Of a stretch of DNA of 64,000 nt, positions 1 to 10,372 are shown piece after piece. Every line of letters starts with the position of its first letter. Positions within the stretch are counted from its first letter, which is position 1. Source of the DNA: Hyaloscypha bicolor E (lineage: Eukaryota; Ascomycota; Leotiomycetes; Helotiales; Hyaloscyphaceae); assembly GCF_002865645.1 (NCBI RefSeq), contig NW_020194628.1, positions 744,001 to 808,000 of the forward strand, given 5' to 3'. The position numbers and the translations under genes are program-made. The notes below the pieces were generated by a model. The model made no database searches. It was given only the letters and a program-made list of their open reading frames with translations, and had not been told where the DNA came from.

Positions 1-382
1 TTCGACATCGTGGGCTTTTTGCTGGGGGAACTGTTGAGCTCGCACAAAGTTCGGGAAGTGATTCAGGGGAGATGAAGCGGGATCTCGATTTTCGAACGCG
101 ATTCCAGGCTGATGTTATAAAGATCAGCCTTCAGCACTGGCAGAAGAGTTGTCGTCGGTCAATGGCTTCTGGTGGTTGAGAAATCGGGGAGGTCAAACGA
201 AGTGTTCCGATTTCGTCCCCACGAGAAAAGTTGCCGTTTCAAGCTCGGCTATGGCAGTTTTACCCCCTTTTGGGAAGCTTTCCCCGACGACAAGGATCGC
301 GATTGAGATTAGATTAGATCTTCGGGTTTCGACGCCAGCCACATATCGGTTTGATGAGACCGAGGACACATCGACGAGCAAG

Positions 383-1216
383 ATGGGGGACAACGATGCA
401 AAGCCAAGTGGCGAAGAGTTAGAGAAACAGCCACCTTTTCCCTTGACCGAGGTTGATAAATGGGTTCTATCACAAACGGACGAGGAGTTTCATCTTCACG
501 ATTGGGATGAATTGAGGAATATCGTTGGTAGGTAAGGGCTTTACTTTCTCGGCCCACCGTTTAAGCAATGGGATTGTTTTGCACACGGACAAGATGTCTG
601 TGCATTGTCTATAGTTGGCCCAAAGACATATCGTCCGCCTACAGCTTTGGTTGAACTTCACGTGATCTTTCGGTTTCATCCGAGATGATATCTATCTTCA
701 CAGCTGGGCTAATTCTCATCTCATATAGCTGCCAATGCTCTCGAGACACTCAAACGCAAACCATCCGACCTCCGCCGCTACATGGCCTGGTCCCACGAAA
801 TTAAGGGCCAATATGGAAGCATGACCAACTACATCCTGCAGCACCGGCTTTTGTGGGGTCCGCCACCCTTCAAATACATCTCCTCAATTCCCTTTCACAA
901 GTCATCAGACTACAAGATTCTCCTCAACGATTGGCCCTACGGTCTCACTTCAGACACCACTCATATTGTGGTTTGGTCCAAGACGCCGATTGCTACGGAT
1001 GATATGAATGGAGATGTGACGCACGAGAGTAGGAAGATCATCCAGGAGTTTGTGTATAGGACTTTTGTGAAGAGATTGAGTGGAGATAGTTATCGGGTTA
1101 TATGGTTCAAGAATTGGGTGCGGCTGCAGAGCGTTAGGGCTTTGGAGCATGTACATGTTTTGGTGAAGGATGCGACGAAAGAGGATCTGGAGTTCTGGAC
1201 TGGAGAAAAGGTGTAG
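383..1216 (+). CDS. GIG1: GlcNAc-induced protein 1 (GIG1/DUF3605) family protein
   Basis: Two exons, 383-527 and 729-1216, give a 210-residue protein. The donor GTAGGT at 528 and acceptor TAG at 728 keep the frame; the stronger-looking GTAAGG at 532 would break it. The joined product reads DWDELRNIVAANALETLKR and continues into MAWSHEIKGQYGSMTNYIL and a C-terminal WFKNW/VHVLV core, which I recognise as the fungal DUF3605 family named after the N-acetylglucosamine-induced protein of Candida. The molecular function of the family is not known to me. The same frame is open upstream to 149, so a longer N-terminus cannot be excluded; ATG 383 is preferred because the acidic MGDNDAKPSGEEL start leads straight into the conserved part. 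Its neighbour SND2 is convergent, about 135 bp away. Confidence 0.8.
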
Positions 1217-1352
1217 ACAGAAGATAAAAGGAAAGTCATGATTCTGTGAGCAATAGAGTATCGGGTATCGAAATAGACCAATAGACGGAGCTGAGCCGAG
1301 ATCTTGGCCAGAAGCAATAAGCCATTGGTTTTATTTCATTTACCATCACGCT

Positions 1353-1847
1353 CTACGCAGCAGCCCTCCTTTGCTTCCTATTCCCCGCAGCAACACTCTG
1401 CTCCTCTGGCATCTGTCCCATCTGTGCCCCGCCCATCAATCCCCTCGCCATGCCCAGGAACCCATATCCCTTATACGCCCCATAAGCCGGAACAACAGCC
1501 CAAACCAACCACCCCCAATTCCCAAAGAGCATCACCGAGACCAGACAGAACCAAGTGACCCATATGATATCAAACATGTACTCCGTCAATCCCGGCGCAG
1601 CGAGATCCTCTCCGGAGCTTTTGAGAGCTTTGGTGGTAGGGTCGAATGTTGGCCGGCCGGACCGTTCAAGGACAAATTCGGCGATGAAGGAGGGGATTGA
1701 GAAGAGGGAGTAGGCGAGAAGGGAGCGTCGTTTCCAGAGAAGACTGAAGATGATGAAGAAGACGTTGACGGTGAGGGTGCTGATATGGAGGTTGTTGAGG
1801 GTGGTGATGTTCGCTTTCGCGACGCCTTTCTTTGCTTTTTGTGCCAT
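1353..1847 (-). CDS. SND2: SND2/ENV10 (TMEM208-like) ER membrane protein
   Basis: A single-exon gene for 164 residues. The order of elements is that of the TMEM208/Env10 family: a short basic N-terminus (MAQKAKKGVAKANITTLNNL), a pair of hydrophobic segments near residues 25-60, and a second pair near 95-130 containing VTWFCLVSVMLFGNWGWLV. It ends in a basic tail, NRKQRRAAA. In yeast the protein acts in the SRP-independent route that delivers membrane proteins to the ER. The predicted topology, length and basic tail all fit. The gene is divergent from CDC27 (about 890 bp between starts) and convergent with the GIG1-family gene. Confidence 0.85.
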   Translation of the reverse strand: MAQKAKKGVAKANITTLNNLHISTLTVNVFFIIFSLLWKRRSLLAYSLFSIPSFIAEFVLERSGRPTFDPTTKALKSSGEDLAAPGLTEYMFDIIWVTWFCLVSVMLFGNWGWLVWAVVPAYGAYKGYGFLGMARGLMGGAQMGQMPEEQSVAAGNRKQRRAAA

Positions 1848-2736
1848 TTCAACGGCGCTTTATATGTACAAGACCTTTTGATGGATGTTATGTAGAGTTG
1901 TGGAAGGTGCAAGGGAGCTCAAGGACACGGGATTGAGTCGTGTGCGCTGAGAGAGGCGTGTCGAGATGCAGATGGAGCTCCGCTAGAGCGCCACGAGATT
2001 ATCGTTTTCCTATTCTATGCACTTTGTACAAATTTTTCGGGAGAAGATTGAGGCTTTAAAGTGCCTGTATTGTCGAGTCGATGTCGGACACCAAATAATT
2101 GACGAGGCTGAAGTCTGGCCCAAGGATTTATCGCCCAGCCCCCTGCTGACATAACTCCCGGCGATTGTTGCTACGCCAAAATAACGCTGACAGCCAATGA
2201 ATCTAGTTACCCGCCCGCCGCTTGCAGCGGACCATAACATCGCGAACCTAAGAGCCAGGAACGTTGTTGATTGTGCTGAGAAGCCAACCTCTTCAATAAT
2301 ATCCTTCCTTTTCTTTGACCGCAGCAGCGTTCGGCAGCGCTGCCTCTGTTCTCGGTCGGTGTGCGCATTTGGGCATTTTCTCTTCTTGCTCTCGTTATCC
2401 CGGACTCGACGGCGTCTTGTTATTCTCGGCTGGGCTGCTCGATCACGTCTTTACCACCCTTCTCGATTCACCTTTACCACGACTGACACCCTGCACATAA
2501 TTGTAATGTACACGCAAGAGCAATAGCGACTGTTCGCAGACCACTGGAAGCATACGAGACAGAGGTGGCGTCATAGAGCAGGAATCTGATCAGGTACCCA
2601 GCGCTTGGACGAAGATATCTTCGAGGTCGGAGTGCAACCGCCGCCACAACAGCACAAGTCGACGCCTACATGGCTAGGCCTTTATAACAGCCTCAAATCT
2701 CGATCCTGACATCTCCTTCTTTCAACGATTGCCACC
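1848..2736. promoter_or_regulatory. Divergent intergenic region between SND2 and CDC27
   Basis: About 890 bp with no supportable gene. It must hold the promoters and 5' leaders of two divergent housekeeping genes. The part next to CDC27 is rich in CT tracts and short upstream ATGs (for example around 2315 and 2508), so the CDC27 leader probably contains upstream reading frames. The CDC27 start itself sits in a strong context, GCCACCATGG at 2731-2740. Confidence 0.4.
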
Positions 2737-5278
2737 ATGGCACCGACGAATCCCAGCGTTATCAGCCAGCTGCGGCAGCTCATCTACTACTACATCGATA
2801 ATAACCTCCTCAAGAATGCTCAGTTCTACGCCGAACGACTTGCAGCTTACGATCACCGATCGGCAGAGTCAGCATACCTTCTCGCCCTCTGCCATCTGCG
2901 GCTAGGAGACAATGCGTCAGCCTACGAGTATTCGAAGCCTACGGGGTGGAGAGGAACTCATCTTGGGTGTGCTTATGTCTTTGCGCAGGCATGTTTAGCT
3001 CTCGAAAGATACAAGGATGGTATAACGTCGCTGGAGAAGAGCAGAGGGCTTTGGGGAGGGAAGAATAGCTTTGGGAAACATACTGCCTCCTCACGGCAAC
3101 CATTACCTGACGCCGCGACCATAAACTGCTTATTGGGGAAGCTCTATTATGGCTACGACAACAAGACGAAGGCTGTGAGCTGCTTCGAAGATGCTCTGAA
3201 GCAGAACCCCTTCATGTGGGACGCCTTCACCACCCTCTGCGATATGGGCACCAACCTCAAAGTCCCCAACATTTTCAAGATGAGTCCGGAAATGGAGGCA
3301 GTAATTAGGACGAGCTCACAAGATCCATGGGACTCACAGTCTCAATCCAAAGATAACACCCTTTCAGCGATGCCTGACCAGGACCGAAATCGACCGGGTG
3401 TTCGACCCGCCTCGGTTGTTAGTGATGTTCCGGATCCATTCAACAGTGTACCATCTAGAAGCTTCGCGGGAGGGTTGTTTGGAACCCTTGGTATCTCACA
3501 GAAGTTAAGTGAGAGCAATCCAAGCCTGACGAATTTGCCAGCCGTGGGAGGTGGAGGAATTGGGCCAGAAGCGATGGAGACACCTACTGGACCAAGTGCT
3601 TCGATCGATGTCACTGTTGTACCAGGCCGAAGAGACCCTGGTGTGGTATCGGCATTTCCAACCGAACCGCCACACGCTCCTATTCGAAAGACTCGGACGA
3701 TACAAGGGCTTGGGATGGATTTTAGCATGGATGCGCCGAAGATGAGTCGAGCTGTTTCCACCAAGCGGTCACAGAAGGGTCCTGAAGTAGACGAATCGGC
3801 AGCCACACAAGCTTTGAGGAGCAATAGTCTTGTACCTCCTGCGGGAGAGCGGAAGAGAACCGTGTCTGGCCAAGTCGTTCCCAGACAGAGTTCAGAAGAT
3901 CCTGGGGCACCACAACGGAGGAGCGTCAGGTTATTCAACCAGATTCGACCAACGAGCAGCAAGTCATCGAGTAATTTGCCGACAGTTGGACCAGCTCCAG
4001 GGCGAGAATTGAAGAAAGCCCGGCCGCCGATATCGAAGATTATGAGACCAAGCTCAAGCACCTCGACTGTGGGTCGACAAGTTAGTGGGAATCGAAAACC
4101 TGTGGATGATTCGATGGATGTTGATGGGAAAGACTACATCCCTCGGACTTGGCAAGCCACCAGCATCCCGGTGCAAAAATCGATCGAATTGGATCCTGCA
4201 CGACATGAGGATGCTCTGAGAAGCTTGCTGGAGCTGTTCAAGAAGTTTGGCAACGCTTACTATGCATTGGCTCAATTCCAGTGCCAAGATGCACTTCAAA
4301 TTTACGCCTCTTTTCCGCGAGCGCAATTGGAGACCCCTTGGGTGCTGGCCCAGATGGGTCGTGCTCATTACGAACAAGCAGCTTACGCCGAAGCGGAAAA
4401 GTATTACAAACGCATCCGGCAAGTGGCGCCAACGAGATTCGAGGACATGGAGATTTACTCGACAATCTTGTGGCATCTGAAGCGAGAAACCGATCTCGCA
4501 TTCCTGGCTCATGAGCTGATCGACTCCTCTTGGAAGTCTCCTCAAGCTTGGTGTGCCTTGGGCAATTCCTGGTCGCTAGCACGTGATCACGAGCAAGCTC
4601 TGCGGTGTTTCAAGCGTGCTACGCAACTGGATCCGAAGTTCGCATACGCGTTCACACTTCAAGGTCACGAGCATATTGCAAACGAGGAATACGACAAAGC
4701 TCTCACATCTTATCGTCACGGCATTGCTGCTGATAAACGGCATTACAATGCATGGTATGGTGTTGGCCGTGTCTTTGAGAAACTCGGAAATTACGAGAAA
4801 GCCTCTAAACATTTCGAGGCTGCCTCTCTGATCAATCCCACAAATGCTGTCTTGATCTGCTGCATCGGTACAGTGCTCGAGAAGCAAAAGCAACCGAAGA
4901 TGGCTCTGACGTACTTCGCTAAAGCCACTGACTTGGCTCCACGATCAGCATTGACGAGATTCAAGAAGGCAAGAGCATTAATGGCACTTGGAGAGATGCA
5001 GCTTGCGCTCAATGAATTGATGATTTTGAAGGATATCGCTCCGGATGAAGCAATGGTGCATTTCTTGCTTGGCCGATTGTACAAGAGTTTGAGGGATAAG
5101 GGGCAAGCCGTTCGGCACTTCACCATTGCGCTGAATTTGGATCCAAAGGTACGTTGCACCATTTCCGGATCGATTAGCATCGACTAATAGTTAATTGCAG
5201 GCAAGTCAGCAAATCAAAGAAGCGATCGAGAGTCTTGAGGAGGAAGACGACGAAGATGAGGCGAGCATGATGGCATGA
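2737..5278 (+). CDS. CDC27: Anaphase-promoting complex subunit 3 (Cdc27/BimA/Nuc2)
   Basis: Two exons, 2737-5148 and 5201-5278, encode 829 residues. The intron (GTACGT...TTGCAG, branch-like CTAAT at 5183-5187) precedes a 26-codon last exon that ends in an acidic EEEDDEDEASMMA tail. The N-terminus (QLRQLIYYYIDNNLLKNAQF) and TPR helices to about residue 180 are typical of Cdc27. A low-complexity Ser/Pro/Arg linker follows (about 190-480), then a dense block of TPR repeats from about 490 to 800 (for example AWCALGNSWSLARDHEQAL). Cdc27 is a homodimeric scaffold of the APC/C ubiquitin ligase and binds the IR tails of activators such as Cdc20 and Cdh1. Length and architecture match the ascomycete orthologues; nothing is truncated. 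Confidence 0.95.
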
Positions 5279-6819
5279 CCTTTCCCATTGCACCAATTCT
5301 TTTTCATCCCACCTCGACCATTGGGAACATGGCATGCTCGTCTCCACATCGTCATAAAAAAACGCAAAGAATTATCTTTACGAAAGCAGCACAACGCACC
5401 GCCGTCCTCACGACGATTGATTGACCATCACGATTGTAATCTTACCTTATACAGCTGTGAAACAGCACGATAACACGATACCATACCATATCGCGTTCTC
5501 ATCGGAGAACGGAACGGGAAACGAAAGCGACTTGAAGCATTGCATACATCGGCGTTGGGGATGGGAATTGGAATTGAGCGAGAGGTGTTCGATTGGTCAT
5601 AGCGAGCAGGTGTTTGTACATATGCGAGGGACAGCAGCCGGGGTGCGACACATCGCGCGACTCATTGAGGAGAGTGGAAGAGAGGCTTTTGGGCATGGAT
5701 AGGAGTAGTTCCACGCTCAATTCGGAATTCAAAGATTTTGAGACTTTCGTGTTTACGTTTTATAGGCTTCGTTCTTGCTTTCTTGTGTTTGATGTTTTGC
5801 CTTCTTGCGACCTTGGTTTTTGGTCTTGCCTTGTATTCAACGACTTGCTCTTTACGACATTACTACAGCCACCCCGGTGTTTGTTCTCATGTCACCCTCG
5901 CCAAGTCGTGCGCGCCATTGCCTCTTTGCACTTACCTTTGCCTTCAAAATTTTGCAGGGCAAGGCTACCCTCGCTTATGTTCCTCCTCTCTATCTCGGAA
6001 ATGAACTGGCACATCCGCCCCTGACGACCAAAAACCACCACCTGAGAGCCAACCCAGAAAAGGCCTTCGTACTACTCTCGGCGATGTCCTGTTCACTGAA
6101 ATTCCTCGCATCCATCTGATTGAAAATGTACAGGTCCAGGACGTGGGGAAGGAACAGCTGAATTATTAGAAGTGGGCATGTCGGTTGCGGATAATAAAGC
6201 GGTTTTAGATTCCACACTGGGCCATGCGCAAAAGAAGGAGTAAGAGAAAGGAAGCCTGGAGTTTAGGGTGGCCGGTGGTGATTCGGTATCTCCACCGGAT
6301 GCTGAGGCTGCACATTGTGCGCGAGGGCAGAACTGAACGGTAGGCGAGGAAAGTAAATTTACATGCGCAACATGACATTATGGTCCATAACCCGAGTGAA
6401 GACAGGACGCACAGCATTCAAAGTCGATAGTCTCTGCTTTAAATTTTTTCGCACCATTGGTTAACACTTTCGCTTTGGGAATTGATTTCCAGACAACATC
6501 AAAATATCTCAACTTATCTCTATAACAAAACGATTCTTCAAAATGGCTTCTTGCAGTGGCGGTCGTCCATCTCACATCGCGGCGTTCCATTTGGCTCGAA
6601 ATCTCGAGAAGTGATTCGAGGAGGCTTGCGGTAATCACGTGATGTTAACATAATTTTCACACCCCCGAACTTCTTAGTTTCGAGAACTTGGATTATCGTT
6701 TAAAATCTATTGTATTCAAGCCTCTAACCATATCTCTCACTCTGTATTTGAACATTGTCTCGAGAATCGATAATTCAAAGCGAGAACGAAAGTCACGGTA
6801 ATAAGTCCGGGTAATAAGT
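5279..6819. other. Gene-poor intergenic region downstream of CDC27
   Basis: About 1.5 kb of ordinary composition holding the CDC27 3' region. Several frames of 60-140 codons are open on both strands, but none shows a recognisable domain, splice pattern or signal peptide. I see no RNA gene. Confidence 0.4.
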
Positions 6820-7134
6820 GCTTGGCGCTTACAGAGCTTGGCGCTTAGAAGGGTTCGCCAGCCAAACGCCCAAATCACTCAACCGCCCAAAAATTCTATT
6901 ACGCCACAACCACACCCCAAAACAAAGAAAACAAGTTGAATTCGTGGTTTACAACCTCACTTTAGTCATTCTCGAAGTTTTCGAAATTTCTAAGCATTTT
7001 GGGGGGAAAAACCCCCCTTTTGGTGTTCCGACAGGGGTAGAATGGGCGGTTGAGCGGCTTGGGCGTTTGGCTGGCGAACCCTTCTACAGGGCTTGGCGCT
7101 TACTTGTACCCCTCGTTACGGGGCTTGGCGCTTA
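6820..7134. repeat. Four copies of GCTTGGCGCTTA bracketing a MITE
   Basis: The 12-mer GCTTGGCGCTTA occurs at 6820-6831, 6836-6847, 7091-7102 and 7123-7134, always in the same orientation. Two copies lie on each side of the inverted-repeat element at 6848-7084, and the last TA of copy 2 forms the element's target dinucleotide. The copies may be a short tandem repeat that the MITE entered, or part of a larger repeat. Confidence 0.7.
6848..7084. mobile_element. 237-bp MITE with 42-bp inverted repeats and TA target duplication
   Basis: The ends are inverted repeats beginning GAAGGGTTCGCCAGCC: left arm 6848-6889, right arm 7043-7084. They match over about 42 bp with three differences, all of the type G-to-A or C-to-T in the left arm. 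TA dinucleotides flank both ends (6846-6847 and 7085-7086). There is no internal coding capacity. Length, long terminal inverted repeats and TA target site fit a non-autonomous Tc1/mariner- or pogo-type element; the parent family is not identifiable from this window. Confidence 0.75.
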
Positions 7135-7801
7135 CAGGGCATTCAGGGAGCTTTACTCCGTAGGGGGTTGTGGCGATCAGACGCTGTAACCCAGACTTAT
7201 ACCGTGCCCTTCGTATCTACCCATAGTCTATTGTTGCATTCACCACGACTCGTAAGTGAGTAAGCAGGTCGGCTGACCTAAGTAGTTCCCAACTCATACT
7301 GTGGTCTTGGGATAAATAATTCCACCCCTGGCACCTGCTTCTAGCACTTTCGACCCCACAAATGTGCCAAATCTGCCTTGCGTATTGGTTATCTACCCCA
7401 GTTGAGACTGACATCAAAACCCCCAGGGGTGCGATTATTTACCCAAAGACCACACACAGTACTTGTACAGCTATTACCCTAGTAAGATTATACCCTGAGG
7501 GGAACGTGTCAGTGAGACAGATGCTGCTTTAAGACTCTGCTAGGCTGGCACAGATCAATTAATGATGTTCTACAACAAATTCTAGAGAGCCTTCCAGGAT
7601 CGAAAAGTCAAACGGCGTGAAACGCATAAAGAACGCTAGGCCGAGGATACGTATTTTCTGGGGTAATAGCTGTAAGCACCGCTGAAGATCGACCAGGGTC
7701 AGTGTTGCACTATAAACAAGTCTCGACCCAGCTTACTCCTCTCCGTATATTCGACAACTCCTCGCATCTTATTCTCTCGCCGACTCCCATTAACTACAAA
7801 A
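7135..7801. other. Intergenic region and promoter of the alpha/beta hydrolase
   Basis: No supportable gene. The stretch includes CCCC-rich segments and the probable promoter and leader of the hydrolase at 7802. Confidence 0.35.
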
Positions 7802-8858
7802 ATGGACCATCTCTTAATACCTCTGAACCGGCAACCTCCCGTCCGCCTGAGTTGCACATTCATCCCCTGCACTTCTCGCCTCGCGCCAGCAAACACCCTG
7901 ACAATCTTTCTCTCTGGGATGGACAACCCACAAAAATGGTGGTTTCCCACTATATCCTGCCTCTCAGACCTTCAGGGACTCACCACGCCAATGCTAACGT
8001 ACGACCGACCTGGTTGTGGCACCACCATCGACCGGAATCCTGACGTCGAGATTCCAGGACGGCCTCGGGGCCATGGAAGGGATCTCTTAGACGCGGCTCA
8101 CGACCTTCGTGAGCTCGTTCTCGCAATCGGGAAATTAAAATTAGGGATCGAAGAGAAAGACATTGGGAAGCTAAAGATTGTGTTTGTAGCGAGTTCGATA
8201 GGAGTAGCGATCGCGAGGTTATATGCCGCCGAGTATCCGAAAACTGTTTCCGGCTTTTTGATTTTAGACTCGGCAATTGCGAACTCGGATACTGTCTCTA
8301 TTTTTCCTGATCCCGATGCTCCAAGCTTTGATGAGGGGAAATTGCCGCCGGGTCTCACGGCGAGCATGTGCAGAGACGCGAGGAAGAAGATCGGAAAGGT
8401 ATATCACATGATGGGACCAACGAAGGAGGGCCTTTGGAGGGGGACAATTAGCAGTCTTCTTCCTTACGCTGATCGCCCGATGTTGGAGGGTCCGACGGAG
8501 GGCGCTCCGTACGTGACGGTCGTAGAGCACGATATGGAAATTTTCCCCAAAATGGTGGAAAAGGTGAGTTCCGCAATCCATGGTCTTGAAGGGCCAAATA
8601 TCCTTGAAAGTTTTATAACCTGATTTTCGCTAGGGTCTCAATGTACCAGAGCGCCTCACAAGGCTGTATTTTAATCCGTGTTGGCATGAGTATAATTTAG
8701 GATTGGCTAAGCTTACAAAACAGCATTTAAGTAAGGGACCTCTTGAGGCCAAGGGGAGTGGGCACATAATTCACCGGGATGATCCGAAGTTGGTGGCTCA
8801 AGAACTCGCGGAGATCCTGGATAAATTGAGTTTGCAAGGGATGGCAAGTCATATCTAA
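7802..8858 (+). CDS. Alpha/beta-hydrolase fold protein
   Basis: Two exons, 7802-8563 and 8634-8858, encode 328 residues; GTGAGT...CGCTAG joins them in phase 0. The fold is recognisable from the oxyanion strand (TIFLSGMDNPQKWW, about 33-46), the YDRPGCG loop (67-73) and a nucleophile elbow VFVASSIGVAIA (127-138) in which Ser132 is the likely nucleophile. The LDSAIANSD strand end lies near 155, and a C-terminal GSGHIIHRDDPKLV puts the catalytic His near 298. The first glycine of GxSxG is replaced by Ala130, which occurs in some family members. There is no signal peptide, so a cytoplasmic enzyme is expected. Substrate cannot be told. Confidence 0.8.
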
Positions 8859-9902
8859 GAACAAATTCAAGGGTTGTGTCCACTTTTTGTTTGCGCTTGA
8901 CTTCTGGGGTGACCCTAAACTCCGTAACATAGAATCGATTGTTCGATTTGGATAGCCCTTCTAGCTTGCGTACCTTGTAGCATATAATTATAATGATTAG
9001 TATTTTAGTTATTACTCAAACTGAATCTCGACTCAATAAATTAAGCTTAAATAATTACATATTCTGCTTATTTAATAGTATTTTTTATATTTTTTATTTT
9101 AATTCTATTCTTTATTATAAATATAAAAGCTAATTATATTAACCTTATTAAACATATTAATAAATATAAACTATTTTACTTTTAACTAATTATAAGTATT
9201 TTAATTATTAGATTTGCCTTTTTCTTTTTAGCCTTAATTATAAGAGAATTTCTTATAAACTAATTATAGTCTTCTTAAATAATAACTCTAAATATAATAC
9301 TCTCTCTTATATATAAGGTAATTCGAATATTAAGGAGCCTATCTTAGTTAATGTATAGGATTTTGCGGTCACTGTGATTTGAATGCTACTCTTTTGCATC
9401 TACGTTTTGCAATACGGGCCCGATTGCTCTTGTGAATGTAGTATACTTATGTTCCCATCGATACTAAACGGAATACCGCGGAAACTTGAGGTTTGGACCT
9501 CGGTTTTCGGACGAGTTTCGTTTTGTAAGTCGGATCAAGATATCGCTTTTTATCCACCTTTCGCGTCGCCTTGCCTTTTCTTTTTCTTATTTTACCTGGC
9601 CATGCTTTAAAGTGCACGAATTTCACTTTCGACGGCCAATGTGCGTATATCCACCAGAACGCACCTTTCTCAAGCCCTTTCCCTTTCACCGACTTGGCCT
9701 CGCACCCTCCACAAGTTCCATACCCTCCGAGTTCCAATCCGTACCCAACCCCTACTAGAATCCCCTCGTACTATTAACTCATTGCACCACCTCTCCTTCC
9801 CGATTACAAACCATCCTCATTCCATCTTCTGCCCTCTTCCTATTAACATCAAGCGCACAACAGCTGTTCAAAAGCTAGAAGTCATCAACATCCAGTTCTG
9901 TT
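8859..9902. other. Intergenic region with a short AT-rich island
   Basis: From about 8970 to 9350 the sequence becomes strongly AT-rich and looks like a RIP-decayed repeat remnant; no ends or domains can be made out. From 9350 to 9900 composition is normal, with no recognisable gene. Confidence 0.4.
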
Positions 9903-10103
9903 CTACATATCGGAATAAGTGACACGAGAAACCCAGAAAGAACTACAACCCGGTTCACAATCACCGGTCAACAGACACTGCAGCCGCCACCGCAGCAGTG
10001 CTGCTAGCAAGTAGGCAGATTTTTTGGAAGGAAGCAAGCGGGCAAAAGTGAGATGAGGACTTATGATTGCGAGTACTACAAGAAGGATGGTGAGTGGATA
10101 CAT
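9903..10103 (-). CDS. Possible small secreted protein
   Basis: A 66-residue reading frame starting at ATG 10103. The first 21 residues, MYPLTILLVVLAIISPHLTFA, divide into a hydrophobic core and an Ala-containing end typical of a signal peptide. The mature part is basic and has three cysteines (LQCLLTGDCEPGCSSF). I do not recognise a family. An odd cysteine number, the short length and the absence of splice evidence make this a tentative call; it lies just downstream of the end of the patatin gene on the same strand. Confidence 0.3.
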   Translation of the reverse strand: MYPLTILLVVLAIISPHLTFARLLPSKKSAYLLAALLRWRLQCLLTGDCEPGCSSFWVSRVTYSDM

Positions 10104-10372
10104 CGTGATGACGTCGAAGCCACTCAGGGGAGGAGTACCCTTCGAAGGTTTGGTTTGGCTCTGACGATTGTTCAATTAAAACGATAGAAAGATGAGGAAA
10201 GAGAATCGAGGCGTATTACGTTTGGTTTGAGGTGATTCACAGCCATCAAATTGCTATGATAATGAATTAGTACTCTCAGTTTCCAAATCAAAGTCAAGTC
10301 GCTAACAGCCTTGCGCTTTGGAAGCGAATACGACCGGTATAAGGTATTAGGAGCCGACTAATCTCATCAGTC

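Noticed and set aside
149..382. In-frame N-terminal extension of the GIG1-family protein
   Set aside because: Open but without recognisable content; ATG 383 gives a better-looking N-terminus. Kept only as an alternative.
3342..4061. Long antisense frame of 239 codons within CDC27
   Set aside because: It is opposite the low-complexity linker of a clear gene and has no recognisable domain.
5593..6119. Overlapping frames of about 90-140 codons downstream of CDC27
   Set aside because: They overlap in several phases, are rich in Leu/Phe/Cys as expected for T-rich 3' DNA, and resemble no protein I know.
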